Shown: positions 54,678 through 63,602 of the stretch, piece after piece
Layout: each line of letters starts with the position of its first letter
How positions within the stretch are numbered: position 1 is the first letter of the stretch
Origin: Thermoplasma volcanium GSS1
Lineage (GTDB): Archaea; Thermoplasmatota; Thermoplasmata; Thermoplasmatales; Thermoplasmataceae
Assembly (NCBI RefSeq): GCF_000011185.1
Contig: NC_002689.2
Span: forward strand, 558,001 to 622,000
DNA length: 64,000 nt
Direction: 5' to 3'
Position numbers and translations under genes: made by a program
Notes under the pieces: model-generated
What the model was told of the DNA's origin: nothing
The model's input: only the letters and a program-made list of their open reading frames with translations
Database searches by the model: none

Positions 54678-55268
54678 TTCTTTAAATATAATATAAAATC
54701 TTTGGACAACAGTAGCCGATCCTAGGATTCCAAATATTAAGAGCATCAAGTTAGTTGGAGTAAGGGTAAGGAAAGGAAACCTAACTATGATTCCGATGGG
54801 GATCTGCAATGCTATGAAGATAACCATCAACACTAGCCTATCCGCTCTTCCCATTATGCCTGCGTACAGCCTGTTCAGGCCAAGTGCTTGTGCCTGAGTC
54901 CCCATATAGCTTGTAAGTATCACGCCGATTAAAGCAAATATCCCTAGGTCAACGTTTGCATAACGGCTGAAGGTGAATCCAAGAAGAATAAACACGTCTG
55001 AAAATCTGTCGAAACTGTGATCTATGAAATCACCTCTCTTCGATGATTTTCCTTGTATCCTAGCTAATTTGCCGTCAACAGCATCAAACAGCGCAGATAT
55101 AATAAGAAATAATAAGCTTAAGTAAAGATAATTGAGATAAAAAAAGATGCCTGTCAGACCTGCAGATATAAGGGAGATAATAGATATTGTATTCGGACTT
55201 AAAAAGCCTAAAGCCTGGGCAATTGGTGTCAAGATACTGTCGACCTTTGCCCTGTATGAATCCAGCAT
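54669..55268 (-). CDS. Archaetidylinositol phosphate synthase (CDP-alcohol phosphatidyltransferase)
   Basis: A 199-residue integral membrane enzyme that couples CDP-archaeol to inositol phosphate (or another polyol phosphate) in archaeal lipid synthesis. The catalytic motif DAVDGKLAR...GDFIDHSFDR fits D-x2-D-G-x2-A-R-x8-G-x3-D-x3-D. About six transmembrane helices are visible. The start MLDSYRAKVDSILTPIA is typical of the AIP synthase subgroup. It is transcribed after the AK6-like kinase, 19 nt downstream. Confidence 0.88.
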   Translation of the reverse strand: MLDSYRAKVDSILTPIAQALGFLSPNTISIISLISAGLTGIFFYLNYLYLSLLFLIISALFDAVDGKLARIQGKSSKRGDFIDHSFDRFSDVFILLGFTFSRYANVDLGIFALIGVILTSYMGTQAQALGLNRLYAGIMGRADRLVLMVIFIALQIPIGIIVRFPFLTLTPTNLMLLIFGILGSATVVQRFYIIFKELR

Positions 55269-55287
55269 AGTACTTTAAATTCTCCTC

Positions 55288-55749
55288 TTATTTATTATTT
55301 CTTGATCTCTCAATTATAGAGATGATCCGCTTTGCTGTTTCATCAATGTTTCCGTTATATAAGGTAAAGATACGGTTTGCTGGCAATCTTTCAAGGCTTT
55401 CGTAATAAAAAATAGACGACATCTGAGTCTCTATATTTTCTTGGATCTTTTCTTCACTATAACCCCTTGCTCTCATTCGATCGATAAGATCATTTAGATC
55501 CGCTTCAAGAATGAAGACAGTACTACATCCTAACAAATGCGAATAATGTGAACATATTATCCCGTCAAATCTATCTTCTGCCAGCTTCTCTTCTAGACAT
55601 TCTACATCGACTTCTTCATCGAATAGGCATCCATATTCCTTGGCGAGTTCGTTACCTTCCTTGCAGTTGTAGCCGTATTCTCTTAACTTAGAGCACACTG
55701 TGGATTTGCCTGCACCAGGAGGGCCGGTTATACATGCAATTTTGCCCAT
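55288..55749 (-). CDS. AK6/Fap7-type nucleotide kinase
   Basis: A 153-residue P-loop kinase of the adenylate kinase 6 (Fap7) family. The P-loop is GPPGAGKSTVCSKL; FDEEVDVECLEEKL and IICSHYSHLLGC match family motifs, and the LID-like RMRARGYSEEKIQENIETQ segment follows. Eukaryotic and archaeal AK6 assist small-subunit ribosome maturation and phosphorylate AMP (family knowledge). A GGTATAAAG box lies ~22 nt before ATG 55749, suggesting a leaderless first gene of the operon with the AIP synthase-like gene. Confidence 0.9.
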   Translation of the reverse strand: MGKIACITGPPGAGKSTVCSKLREYGYNCKEGNELAKEYGCLFDEEVDVECLEEKLAEDRFDGIICSHYSHLLGCSTVFILEADLNDLIDRMRARGYSEEKIQENIETQMSSIFYYESLERLPANRIFTLYNGNIDETAKRIISIIERSRNNK

Positions 55750-55787
55750 AACGATAGATCATCTTTATACCGTTTAAAAAATTAGCC

Positions 55788-57125
55788 TTATACAGCTAAT
55801 TTCCTATTTTCTAGTTTCCCGTACAAGTAAACGTATAGAATCATGGAGGTAAAGAATGAAACGAAGTAGCTTATATCGACGCCTCCAAGGATCGAAGCTA
55901 TAGGCATATTGAATAGGCCAGCTGGGGACATGAATGGGATAGAAATCAATATAGATATGAGATATGAAAGAACGCCAGCCATATTTAGCTTCGTATTATT
56001 CATAGTACTGGTATTTGGATGAACAAGGAAGAAATGGGCTATCATTACACCGATCCATGGAGTGATCCAGTAATCAAGAACAAAAAGAAAAGTTTCATAA
56101 AACCCGTAGAACCTGGTAAATCCAAATATGCCTAGAATCACCGAAAATAGTGTAGCGATAATAACTCCAGTTATCCTTCTGGTCTTGAACCCCATTGCAA
56201 TGAATGATAAAGAGTTAGAATAGAGGTTAATTGCGTTTGCGGATATTCCACCTAGAAACAATGATATCATGCCTGCGAGGGCGAATGATCCCATAACTAA
56301 TTCCAGATCTGTTGCTGGATTGCCGGACGGATTCCCGGAACCTATGGCTACGAACATTCCAACTATTTCCGCAAATACAGTTGCCAAAGCAGAACCGCCA
56401 AGAGTGAAGAGAAATACTTTCCGTGAACTTTTCGGCGAGTACTGGTGGCGAGAATAATCTGAAGCATAAGGCCCCCAAGACATAATGTAGGAAAAAGCAG
56501 ATGCAAACGTTATACCGAAAGCTGGGATAAAAGATACGCTGCTTGAACCACTATAAATTAGAGTGTAGTGTCTTAATACCATAAAAATAATTATCACTAT
56601 GAATAAAATACCAAGAACGTATGACATATACCTTTCTAGAGCCCTTATTGCCCTATAGCCTAGCGCTGCAGTAAGAGCTACTATAACTGCTATCAGCAAA
56701 ATAATGAAGTAATAGGGTATTTTTAATACCTCGTAGAGTGCAAAGGATGATAATATAACGTTTACGGTTAGCCATCCGGCGGTGTTGCCCCACTGCAGCA
56801 GTGCAAGGAAAGAACCTCCAATCCGACCGAAGGGACCCTTCCCCATCTCCATTTGGGGCATATGATTGATCGACCCAAGCATGCTCATGTATGCAAGAAG
56901 TATTCCACCAGCCAGCGTACCTAGCACCATAGACAGGATAGCGTAAGATTCTGAAAGGCCAAGATAAACTGGTATAAAACCAAGGGCGAAATCACCAACG
57001 GTCAGATTGGACGCAAACCATATATAGAACATAGACGAAGGATTATCCCTTATTCGATCTGACAATGCACCCTTAATAATACGGTTTTTTGTTTCAATAT
57101 CTCCGAACTTATGTTCGGTAACCAT
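55788..57125 (-). CDS. NCS1-family cytosine/purine/allantoin-type permease
   Basis: A 445-residue transporter with about 12 membrane segments. The N-terminal loop with the ASNLTVGDFALGFIPVYLGLS segment, MLGSINHMPQMEMGKGPFGRIGG and SWGPYASDYSRHQYSP are characteristic of the nucleobase:cation symporter-1 family. The substrate is a nucleobase or related compound; cytosine or purine is likely but not resolvable. A TTTTATATGGG box on the minus strand ~28 nt before the ATG is its promoter. It is divergent from scpB across a 71-bp spacer. Confidence 0.9.
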   Translation of the reverse strand: MVTEHKFGDIETKNRIIKGALSDRIRDNPSSMFYIWFASNLTVGDFALGFIPVYLGLSESYAILSMVLGTLAGGILLAYMSMLGSINHMPQMEMGKGPFGRIGGSFLALLQWGNTAGWLTVNVILSSFALYEVLKIPYYFIILLIAVIVALTAALGYRAIRALERYMSYVLGILFIVIIIFMVLRHYTLIYSGSSSVSFIPAFGITFASAFSYIMSWGPYASDYSRHQYSPKSSRKVFLFTLGGSALATVFAEIVGMFVAIGSGNPSGNPATDLELVMGSFALAGMISLFLGGISANAINLYSNSLSFIAMGFKTRRITGVIIATLFSVILGIFGFTRFYGFYETFLFVLDYWITPWIGVMIAHFFLVHPNTSTMNNTKLNMAGVLSYLISILISIPFMSPAGLFNMPIASILGGVDISYFVSFFTSMILYVYLYGKLENRKLAV

Positions 57126-57196
57126 GCCACCAGATTCTTATCACCCATATAAAATTTGGCGTTTGTATTTCCTTATATCATAAAGCAAATCAATTT

Positions 57197-57712
57197 ATGC
57201 ATATCAAATATGATCAAGCAATGGATGATGAGACAAAAGTTGAGGCTATATTATATGCGACTAGGAATCCCCTTTCTGTTAGATCAATCTCTTTGATACT
57301 AGGTATTGAGGCTGGAGCAATATCTAGAATAATAAAGAAACTTAGGCTAGAGTACAAAAAAAGGAACACATCACTGGAAATTGCTAAGATTGGCAACAAG
57401 TACAGAATACAACTCAAAAAAGAGTACTACGATTTCGCGTATAGGGTAATGGAACCTGAGCTATCGAAGTATGAAACTGGTTTTCTTGCAACTGTAGCGC
57501 TGAACGAAGGGGCCTCATTATCATTTTTTAGGAAAAGATATGGAAGCAGAACAGACGATATGATAAGCAAATTAAAGACTATGTCTCTTATACGAACCTC
57601 AAAGAAAGGGAATGGAACAGCTATATACTTAGGAGAAAATTTTGAAAAGGTATTTGGAATCACAAAGAAAGAGCTTCTTGAACGAGCAACCGAATACGAT
57701 CGCCAGAATTAA
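57197..57712 (+). CDS. scpB: Segregation and condensation protein ScpB
   Basis: A 171-residue kleisin-associated winged-helix protein that works with Smc and ScpA in chromosome organisation. ETKVEAILYATRNPLSVRSISLILG is the N-terminal winged helix and ETGFLATVALNEGASLSFFRKRYGSRTDDMISKLK the second one. ATG 57197 lies ~22 nt after a CCTTATATCATAAA element, favouring a leaderless start; ATG 57221 is an alternative. Neither smc nor scpA is next to it here. Confidence 0.87.
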   Translation: MHIKYDQAMDDETKVEAILYATRNPLSVRSISLILGIEAGAISRIIKKLRLEYKKRNTSLEIAKIGNKYRIQLKKEYYDFAYRVMEPELSKYETGFLATVALNEGASLSFFRKRYGSRTDDMISKLKTMSLIRTSKKGNGTAIYLGENFEKVFGITKKELLERATEYDRQN

Positions 57713-57820
57713 ATCATGGTTAAGTTGCTTAATGTAAAATTTTAGCCGGGTTGAAAATTTAACTGCATAGCAACGAAGAACTGTAAATGAAATATATAAC
57801 TGTGGTGTAACGAAAATACC

Positions 57821-59128
57821 ATGGTAAGCAGGGTACTTCTGATAGGAAGCGGTGGAAGAGAAGACGCAATAGCAAGGGCCATAAAGAGATCCGGCGCAAA
57901 ACTGTTCTCGGTAATAGGCCATGAAAATCCATCTATCAAAAGGTTATCTGAAAAGTACCTCATCGGTGACGAGAAAGATTATAAAAGCATAGAGGATTTC
58001 GCATTATCGTCTTCAGTGGATATTGTATTTGTGGGTCCTGATCCTGTATTGGAAACACCACTTGTCAACAACCTTCTAAAGAGAGGCATTGCAGTAGCAT
58101 CGCCTACTATGGAAGCCGCCCAAATTGAGACTTCAAAGATGTTCATGAGGGATCTGCTTACTAGGCATAGCATACCTGGCAATATAAACTACAAGAAGTG
58201 TTTTAGTGAACAGGAGGTTAAGGACTTCTTTGATAAGAATAAGAAAGATGTTGCTGTAAAACCCATAGGGCTAACTGGAGGGAAGGGCGTAAAGGTTATG
58301 GGTGAACAGCTAAAAAGTCAGGGAGAAGCTATAAATTATGCTATCGAGGTTTTGCAGCGCGATGGCGTTGTATTGATTGAAGACAGGATGATAGGCGAAG
58401 AATTTTCCCTTCAGGCCTTCACAGACGGTAAAAATACGTCCTTTATGCCCATAGTGCAGGACTACAAGAGGGCCTTTGAAGGCGATACAGGGCCTAATAC
58501 CGGAGGCATGGGATCTATATCAGATGTAAATTTTTCGCTGCCTTTCCTAAGCAAGAAAGCGCCAGAAGATGCAAGACATATAATAAACGATGTTGTTAGA
58601 GCCATGTACGACGAGAACATACCATTTAAGGGAGTTATGTACGGGCAATTCATGGATACGCCGGATGGAGTTAAAGTTATAGAGATAAATGCAAGGTTTG
58701 CGGATCCAGAAGGGATAAATGTACTTTCTTTGCTTAAAAGCGATTTCGTCGAGACACTTTATCAAATATACTCTGGTGAATTGAACGGCGAGCGTCTTTT
58801 CGAGGATAGGGCAACAGTTCTGAAATACATAGTCCCACCAGGCTATGGGCAGGCACCTTTGCCTGGAGATCTGCACATCGATCCAGAGATAGAGAAGCTG
58901 GATACTGAGCTATACTATGCGGCTGTTTCCGGCACCTTATACGATGTTAAGATGTCATCATCCAGGTCGCTGGCTATTTTAGGGAAGGCAGATAATATAC
59001 CAGAAGCTTCGGAAATGGTGGATTCTGCACTTAAGTACGTTCACGGCAGTTATTATGTAAGGAGGGACATAGGGAAGAAAGAATTCCTGGAAAAAAAGAT
59101 AATGGCTGCGAGTAGAGCTAAGAGTTAA
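57821..59128 (+). CDS. purD: Phosphoribosylamine-glycine ligase
   Basis: ATP-grasp enzyme of purine biosynthesis joining phosphoribosylamine and glycine to form GAR. A 435-residue protein with the N-domain VLLIGSGGREDAIARAI, the ATP-grasp VAVKPIGLTGGKGVKVM, EFSLQAFTDG, GDTGPNTGGMGS and EINARFADPEG, which binds metal and substrate. An AAATATATAAC box ~29 nt before the ATG indicates a leaderless mRNA. No other pur gene is adjacent. Confidence 0.96.
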   Translation: MVSRVLLIGSGGREDAIARAIKRSGAKLFSVIGHENPSIKRLSEKYLIGDEKDYKSIEDFALSSSVDIVFVGPDPVLETPLVNNLLKRGIAVASPTMEAAQIETSKMFMRDLLTRHSIPGNINYKKCFSEQEVKDFFDKNKKDVAVKPIGLTGGKGVKVMGEQLKSQGEAINYAIEVLQRDGVVLIEDRMIGEEFSLQAFTDGKNTSFMPIVQDYKRAFEGDTGPNTGGMGSISDVNFSLPFLSKKAPEDARHIINDVVRAMYDENIPFKGVMYGQFMDTPDGVKVIEINARFADPEGINVLSLLKSDFVETLYQIYSGELNGERLFEDRATVLKYIVPPGYGQAPLPGDLHIDPEIEKLDTELYYAAVSGTLYDVKMSSSRSLAILGKADNIPEASEMVDSALKYVHGSYYVRRDIGKKEFLEKKIMAASRAKS

Positions 59129-59452
59129 AAATGGCTTGTTTGTTTAAAGAACATAAGTTCAATATAATCATCGAACAGACAATTTGCTTAAAGGCTTGTA
59201 TATAATTGTTAATATAACCCATTCATGATGTTATTTGCGGCAATTTGGTAGTAACGATATTAAGTTATTTGTGAACAAAACGTTATTTGAACTTCGAATT
59301 AAATAATTGCAAGTTAAACCCAACGATCGATATTTCGGCTATACGTAATACATTAATGAAAGGTTTTTTCTTCTATAAAAGAAGAGGCTTTGGTTTACAC
59401 CTAATCTTTTTATAATTGTAAAATATAGCTTGCCATTAATATGGTGATGGCC
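59129..59452. other. Intergenic region, 324 bp
   Basis: AT-rich, with no gene supported. A small TCTTC-GAAGA hairpin lies near 59365-59385. The last bases contain the ribosome-binding site of the UPF0147 gene. Confidence 0.45.
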
Positions 59453-59710
59453 ATGGATCAGAATCTTTTTAATGAAGTTATGTACTTGCTGGATGAATTA
59501 TCTCAAGACACCACTGTGCCAAAGAACGTAAGGAAGGTTGCCCAGGATTCAAAGACCAAGCTTAGCCAGGAAAATGAGAGCCTAGATTTGAGATGTGCAA
59601 CAGTGCTCTCTATGCTTGATGAAATGGCCAACGATCCTAACGTACCATCGCATGGCCGTACAGATCTATATACAATAATAAGCAAACTTGAGGCCCTTGC
59701 CAAAAGTTAG
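59453..59710 (+). CDS. UPF0147 family protein
   Basis: An 85-residue archaeal protein of the UPF0147 family, function unknown. It has the typical repeat of ALDELSQDTTVPKNVRK-like and MLDEMANDPNVPSHGR units, i.e. two similar helical motifs. Several in-frame starts exist from 59441, but GGTGAT four bases before ATG 59453 matches the archaeal anti-Shine-Dalgarno and fixes this start. It stands alone upstream of the 59864 regulator. Confidence 0.9.
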   Translation: MDQNLFNEVMYLLDELSQDTTVPKNVRKVAQDSKTKLSQENESLDLRCATVLSMLDEMANDPNVPSHGRTDLYTIISKLEALAKS

Positions 59711-59801
59711 TTATATAAATAATATATTTCTAATTCATATACTAAGTAAGATAATTATACGGGAATCGTTTTAGTAAGGATTTACATGTGCTCGATCAAA
59801 A

Positions 59802-59813
59802 AGTATATATACT
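59802..59813. promoter_or_regulatory. Palindrome AGTATATATACT upstream of the wHTH gene
   Basis: A perfect 12-bp palindrome 51-62 nt before ATG 59864, flanked on both sides by CGAT. It could be a second binding site for the regulator encoded downstream. Confidence 0.35.
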
Positions 59814-59829
59814 CGATTATTTAAAAAGG

Positions 59830-59858
59830 CTAAATATTTATATAAATATAATATTTAG
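59830..59858. promoter_or_regulatory. Inverted repeat CTAAATATT-N11-AATATTTAG at the wHTH promoter
   Basis: A perfect 9-bp inverted repeat with an 11-bp AT-rich spacer. It covers the TATA-like element and ends 5 nt before ATG 59864. This layout fits a homodimeric repressor binding its own promoter. Confidence 0.55.
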
Positions 59859-59863
59859 GTACG

Positions 59864-60226
59864 ATGAACATGGTACTGAGTGAAGATGCTGAGAAATTGG
59901 CTAAATACCTAATGATAGCTGATATACCAAGAAGCGTTGCCTACACCCTTGTCTATATCCGCGATAAGGACGAGGTAACTAGCGTGGAGATAGAGAGGGA
60001 AACCGGATTGAGGCAGCCGGAAGTCTCTATAGCGATGCAGTGGTTAAGACGCAAAGGGTGGATAACCAAACGGAACATGAAGAAGGAGGGCAAGGGTCGT
60101 CCTATACACGGTTACAGGCTGTCAAAGTCATTCAGCGAAATTCTAGACGAGATAATTCAGGACCTAAGTAAAAAGATAAACGATATAAACTATAACATAG
60201 AACAGCTTAAAAACTATAGAAAATAA
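59864..60226 (+). CDS. Winged-helix transcriptional regulator
   Basis: A 120-residue archaeal regulator. The winged helix covers residues ~20-90 (SVAYTLVYIRDKDEVTSVEIERETGLRQPEVSIAMQWLRRKGWI, then a GKGRPIHGY wing). The C-terminal ~30 residues are a coiled coil (LDEIIQDLSKKINDINYNIEQLK) likely to form the dimer. TTTATATAAATATA lies ~22 nt before the ATG with no ribosome-binding site, so it is leaderless. It is 76 nt upstream of the 666-residue membrane protein. Autoregulation is inferred from the inverted repeat. Confidence 0.82.
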   Translation: MNMVLSEDAEKLAKYLMIADIPRSVAYTLVYIRDKDEVTSVEIERETGLRQPEVSIAMQWLRRKGWITKRNMKKEGKGRPIHGYRLSKSFSEILDEIIQDLSKKINDINYNIEQLKNYRK

Positions 60227-60302
60227 AATTTATTTTTTGCCGAAGTTGAAATTATCTGTTGGTGGAGAAAATTAATTAAGGTGAATTCATATTACCACGT
60301 TT

Positions 60303-62303
60303 ATGAACAGGAAATCCTTGGCGATACTGGCCCTGATAACCGGCGTTGGTATCGGTATAAGGATTATTCCGTCCCTTACGAGTTACGGTTGGGGAAATGA
60401 TTTTGGGATTTATTATACTATAACTCAGGACTATATCCGCTCCAGGCTGGCCGTCATTGATGTACCATCGCCATGGGGAATTTCGGGTTACGGCTCTTTT
60501 CCTGTAATGTATTGGGTAATTTCTGTTATATACTTCTTTACAGGAATAAAGTGGGTATATCTTCTTAAGTTTGTGCCTCCTGTGTTCGGAGGATTAACCG
60601 TTACGATAATATATTTCATAGCCAAGGAGATAACAAAGGATGAAAGGGTAGCTTTTCTTTCTGCGATTTTTCTCGCTGTAGATCCTGTGCAGGCCTACCA
60701 AACCTCTATTTCCTCTATTTTAGTCTTTGGCCATTTCTTCGGTTTATTGACTATACTTACGTTCTTGACCTCTTTCAGAAATACAAAGTATTTTGTTTCT
60801 GCTACAGTATTCTCAGTGTTGCTTGTAATGTCCCACCAGCTATCTACTTTTATGTATCTGCTTGAGATGCTTGGTATACTTGCATACTACAAGCTTAGCA
60901 GAGGTTCAATAGGCCTATATCATAAGATATATATAGAGGCTTTTTCATCCTTCATGTTTTTATATTGGATAATAAATGTAAAGCACACTTTAGGATTCAT
61001 ATCTGGTGGGAGCCTTGGCATCCCATGGTACATAACAATTTCAATTTATTTCGTTTTACTTACCTTGTTTATCAGTTTACCAAAAAAATACACTTCTTCT
61101 TTGTTATGGGCTATTAAAAAATTGAGACCGATCAATTACAAGCACACGACTAAGCTGGCCGTATTGCTATCATTTGTTATACCGCTAGCAGGAATAGTCC
61201 TTATGAGAAGGTACATCACCAACATCACGGGATATACTTTCGCAGTATTCATCCCAATCTTGTTAACTGTTTCTATAGCTTCGGTTGGTTATATAGTTGC
61301 TTGGAAAAAATATCCTGTTTTACTGGGTATGCTGGCTCTGCTTCTAGTTACAGCAATATATGCAGTGGCCACGATGAGCACTGTGCTCTTGCCTGGAAGA
61401 TTCTTCGAATACATATTCGAAATACTGTCGATATACGACGCCGCAGGCCTTTATTCCTATATAGATTCAAGGAGGCCAAAGGGCATAAAGATAGAATATG
61501 TTAAAAGTAATTCGTTAGGTGCACGCCAATTATGGGATGTTTCCGTTGGTCAGCCAGGGATTGGGCCGACAGCCATAGTATATTCCAAGGTAAACTCCAG
61601 ATCCTACCAAGCTACTTATTATTATGAGAAAAAAAGGTACAGCAAATCTCAGGTTATTTCGGCTATCGTACTGTTTATCGTACTGATCGGATCTGCAAGC
61701 GCGGTGTATCCATTGGGCCAAGTTGTTGTCCCATCGGGGACACAGGCAATATCCTATCAGGATGAATACGCCATAAACTGGGTGGTTGCACACGACACTG
61801 GAAACTATTCTGTTCTATCTGACCACCGCCTTGGACTTATGATAGAAGCCTATAATATTACAGATCCATTCGAGTATGCGTCATACGTCTGGAATTCCAC
61901 AGACTACGCTGTTATAGTTCCTCAACTCTTAGGAGAATACAAAAATATTTCGATGCATCCAGTGGAATTCATACTTATAGACAACTACATGTATAAAGAC
62001 GGGGTTTGGGGCTACAAGGGTGGTGTGAATCCAGACATTCCGCCAATTAAATTCACAAACCAAAGCTTTCTCAAGTTCGTGGCTCAACCATTCATACCTG
62101 TTTACTTCAACTTCTCTGCAAGTACAGGGGACTGGGCTATGGTAGTGGCAGTCAACTGGACATTTATATCTGAAAAGTACCACTTTGAAGTACCTGTAGG
62201 ATTATTGAATTTAACCTTCAATAATTCGGTAAACGCAGTTCAGCTTTTACAAATCGTGAATCCAGCCCTAATTCCATATTACACTTCTTACTACCAGGGC
62301 TAA
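60303..62303 (+). CDS. Polytopic membrane protein, GT-C-like glycosyltransferase candidate
   Basis: A 666-residue protein with about ten membrane helices in the first ~400 residues, a cytoplasmic linker (~390-445), one more helix (~455-475) and a ~190-residue outer domain rich in N-glycosylation sequons. The first loop holds YGWGNDFGIYYTITQDYIRS, an acidic motif like the D/E-x-D of lipid-linked-sugar GT-C enzymes such as AglB/PMT relatives. It may use a polyprenyl-phosphate sugar; this is inference, and a transporter or sensor role is not excluded. It follows the wHTH gene by 76 nt. Confidence 0.65.
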   Translation: MNRKSLAILALITGVGIGIRIIPSLTSYGWGNDFGIYYTITQDYIRSRLAVIDVPSPWGISGYGSFPVMYWVISVIYFFTGIKWVYLLKFVPPVFGGLTVTIIYFIAKEITKDERVAFLSAIFLAVDPVQAYQTSISSILVFGHFFGLLTILTFLTSFRNTKYFVSATVFSVLLVMSHQLSTFMYLLEMLGILAYYKLSRGSIGLYHKIYIEAFSSFMFLYWIINVKHTLGFISGGSLGIPWYITISIYFVLLTLFISLPKKYTSSLLWAIKKLRPINYKHTTKLAVLLSFVIPLAGIVLMRRYITNITGYTFAVFIPILLTVSIASVGYIVAWKKYPVLLGMLALLLVTAIYAVATMSTVLLPGRFFEYIFEILSIYDAAGLYSYIDSRRPKGIKIEYVKSNSLGARQLWDVSVGQPGIGPTAIVYSKVNSRSYQATYYYEKKRYSKSQVISAIVLFIVLIGSASAVYPLGQVVVPSGTQAISYQDEYAINWVVAHDTGNYSVLSDHRLGLMIEAYNITDPFEYASYVWNSTDYAVIVPQLLGEYKNISMHPVEFILIDNYMYKDGVWGYKGGVNPDIPPIKFTNQSFLKFVAQPFIPVYFNFSASTGDWAMVVAVNWTFISEKYHFEVPVGLLNLTFNNSVNAVQLLQIVNPALIPYYTSYYQG

Positions 62304-62799
62304 TTTTTATTTGTTTTATTGAAGTTTCCAACCGTTTGATGAGATATAGAAAAGATCGAGGAATAACATAAGTAGGAACGCAGGAAATCCTTCGCAAATA
62401 AAATATTAGAGAGCATTTTCTAAGCAATAATAAAGATGATAGATCCGTTCAAGAAAAGTCGTTTTAGACGATGCATCTTATATGAAGAGGAAAAATGTAT
62501 AGCCTATCAAATGCTCCAATAATTAAGATGCCCACGGCTTGTGGAGGTACTAAATAGCTTATTACTGGCAGAGAAAGATCAATGTGCGAACAGTACAATG
62601 CAAGGAGAGCAGATCACGAATAGATGTCTAAGCATCGATCGGGCCCAAAGCTTGAATGCGAATAGATAAAAGGGGATCCTAGATCCGGAAATAGATACGA
62701 TCTTTAAAGTAGCTACACATTGAACTCATAGGCGATGCTTAAATAAGATAAGAATCATGATGTTTATATACAAAACGACTTAAAAAGGAAAGCAGAGGG
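62304..62799. other. Intergenic region, 496 bp, no supported gene
   Basis: The part from about 62450 to 62740 looks less AT-rich than most spacers and contains several short G/C-rich stretches, e.g. GATCGGGCCC. No RNase P, SRP, tRNA or protein motif was recognised. A non-coding RNA or a decayed gene is possible. Confidence 0.35.
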
Positions 62800-63501
62800 A
62801 TGCAGACGGAAGATAATGAAGATGCTTTTGGGCACGCGCTCCTTGATTTTTCTAGCGGACACTGCAGCTATGAAATGATAGAAACGTCAGATGGGAAGAT
62901 CGATGTAACGTCTATATCCTATTACTTTAAGAATTATGATCAGTGGCCTCTTATGGAACAGAAAGCCATTGAATATGCAAAAGGTATAATTGTGGACGCG
63001 GGTGCAGGTGCTGGCCGCCATTCTCTTTATCTTCGCAAAAAGGGTTACCAAGTATTCCCTTTTGATATTTCTCCTGGTGCAGTATCGGTAATGAAAAAAC
63101 GTGGGCTTGATAATGCCTCTATTATGTCGTTAGAAGAGTTCGATATGTCTTTCGATACGCTCCTTCTACTCGGAAACAATTTCGGTTTACTCCGCTCTTA
63201 TAAAAAAGCGCCAATATATCTGAGAAAATTGTACGAAAAGTCTAGCGATCATGCCATGATCATAGGCGAAACAACAGATCCTGTATCAACAAGATTCGCC
63301 AGCAACGATTCTGGCCTCGAAGCAGGGGACCTTACTATAAGAGTAGTATACAAGGAATACAAAACGCCATGGTTCGAGTATATGCTTGCTTCTAAGGAAA
63401 AATTAGAAATGTTAGTTAAGGACACCGGGTGGAGGGTAAAAAAATTCATTGAAATGGATGGTGTTGATGTTTATTGCTTTTTACTTGAAAAGGAGAAATA
63501 A
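62800..63501 (+). CDS. Class I SAM-dependent methyltransferase
   Basis: A 233-residue predicted methyltransferase. Motif I is IVDAGAGAGRHSLYLRKKGY, followed by PFDISPGAVSVMKKRG for the acidic post-II site and DTLLLLGNNFGLL in motif IV. The C-terminal part (ETTDPV, VVYKEYKTPWFEYMLA) resembles small-molecule methyltransferases. Substrate unknown. A TTTATATAC element lies ~35 nt before ATG 62800 and AGAGG close before it. It is 101 nt upstream of the AAA+ gene. Confidence 0.78.
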   Translation: MQTEDNEDAFGHALLDFSSGHCSYEMIETSDGKIDVTSISYYFKNYDQWPLMEQKAIEYAKGIIVDAGAGAGRHSLYLRKKGYQVFPFDISPGAVSVMKKRGLDNASIMSLEEFDMSFDTLLLLGNNFGLLRSYKKAPIYLRKLYEKSSDHAMIIGETTDPVSTRFASNDSGLEAGDLTIRVVYKEYKTPWFEYMLASKEKLEMLVKDTGWRVKKFIEMDGVDVYCFLLEKEK

Positions 63502-63602
63502 AGCTGTAACCAGAAACATAAAATAACCATGCCAGCATGCATGTAATAATGCTAAAGAATCTACTAAGCCATTTCATTCTTTATGAAATAGGTGATGTTT
63601 GA

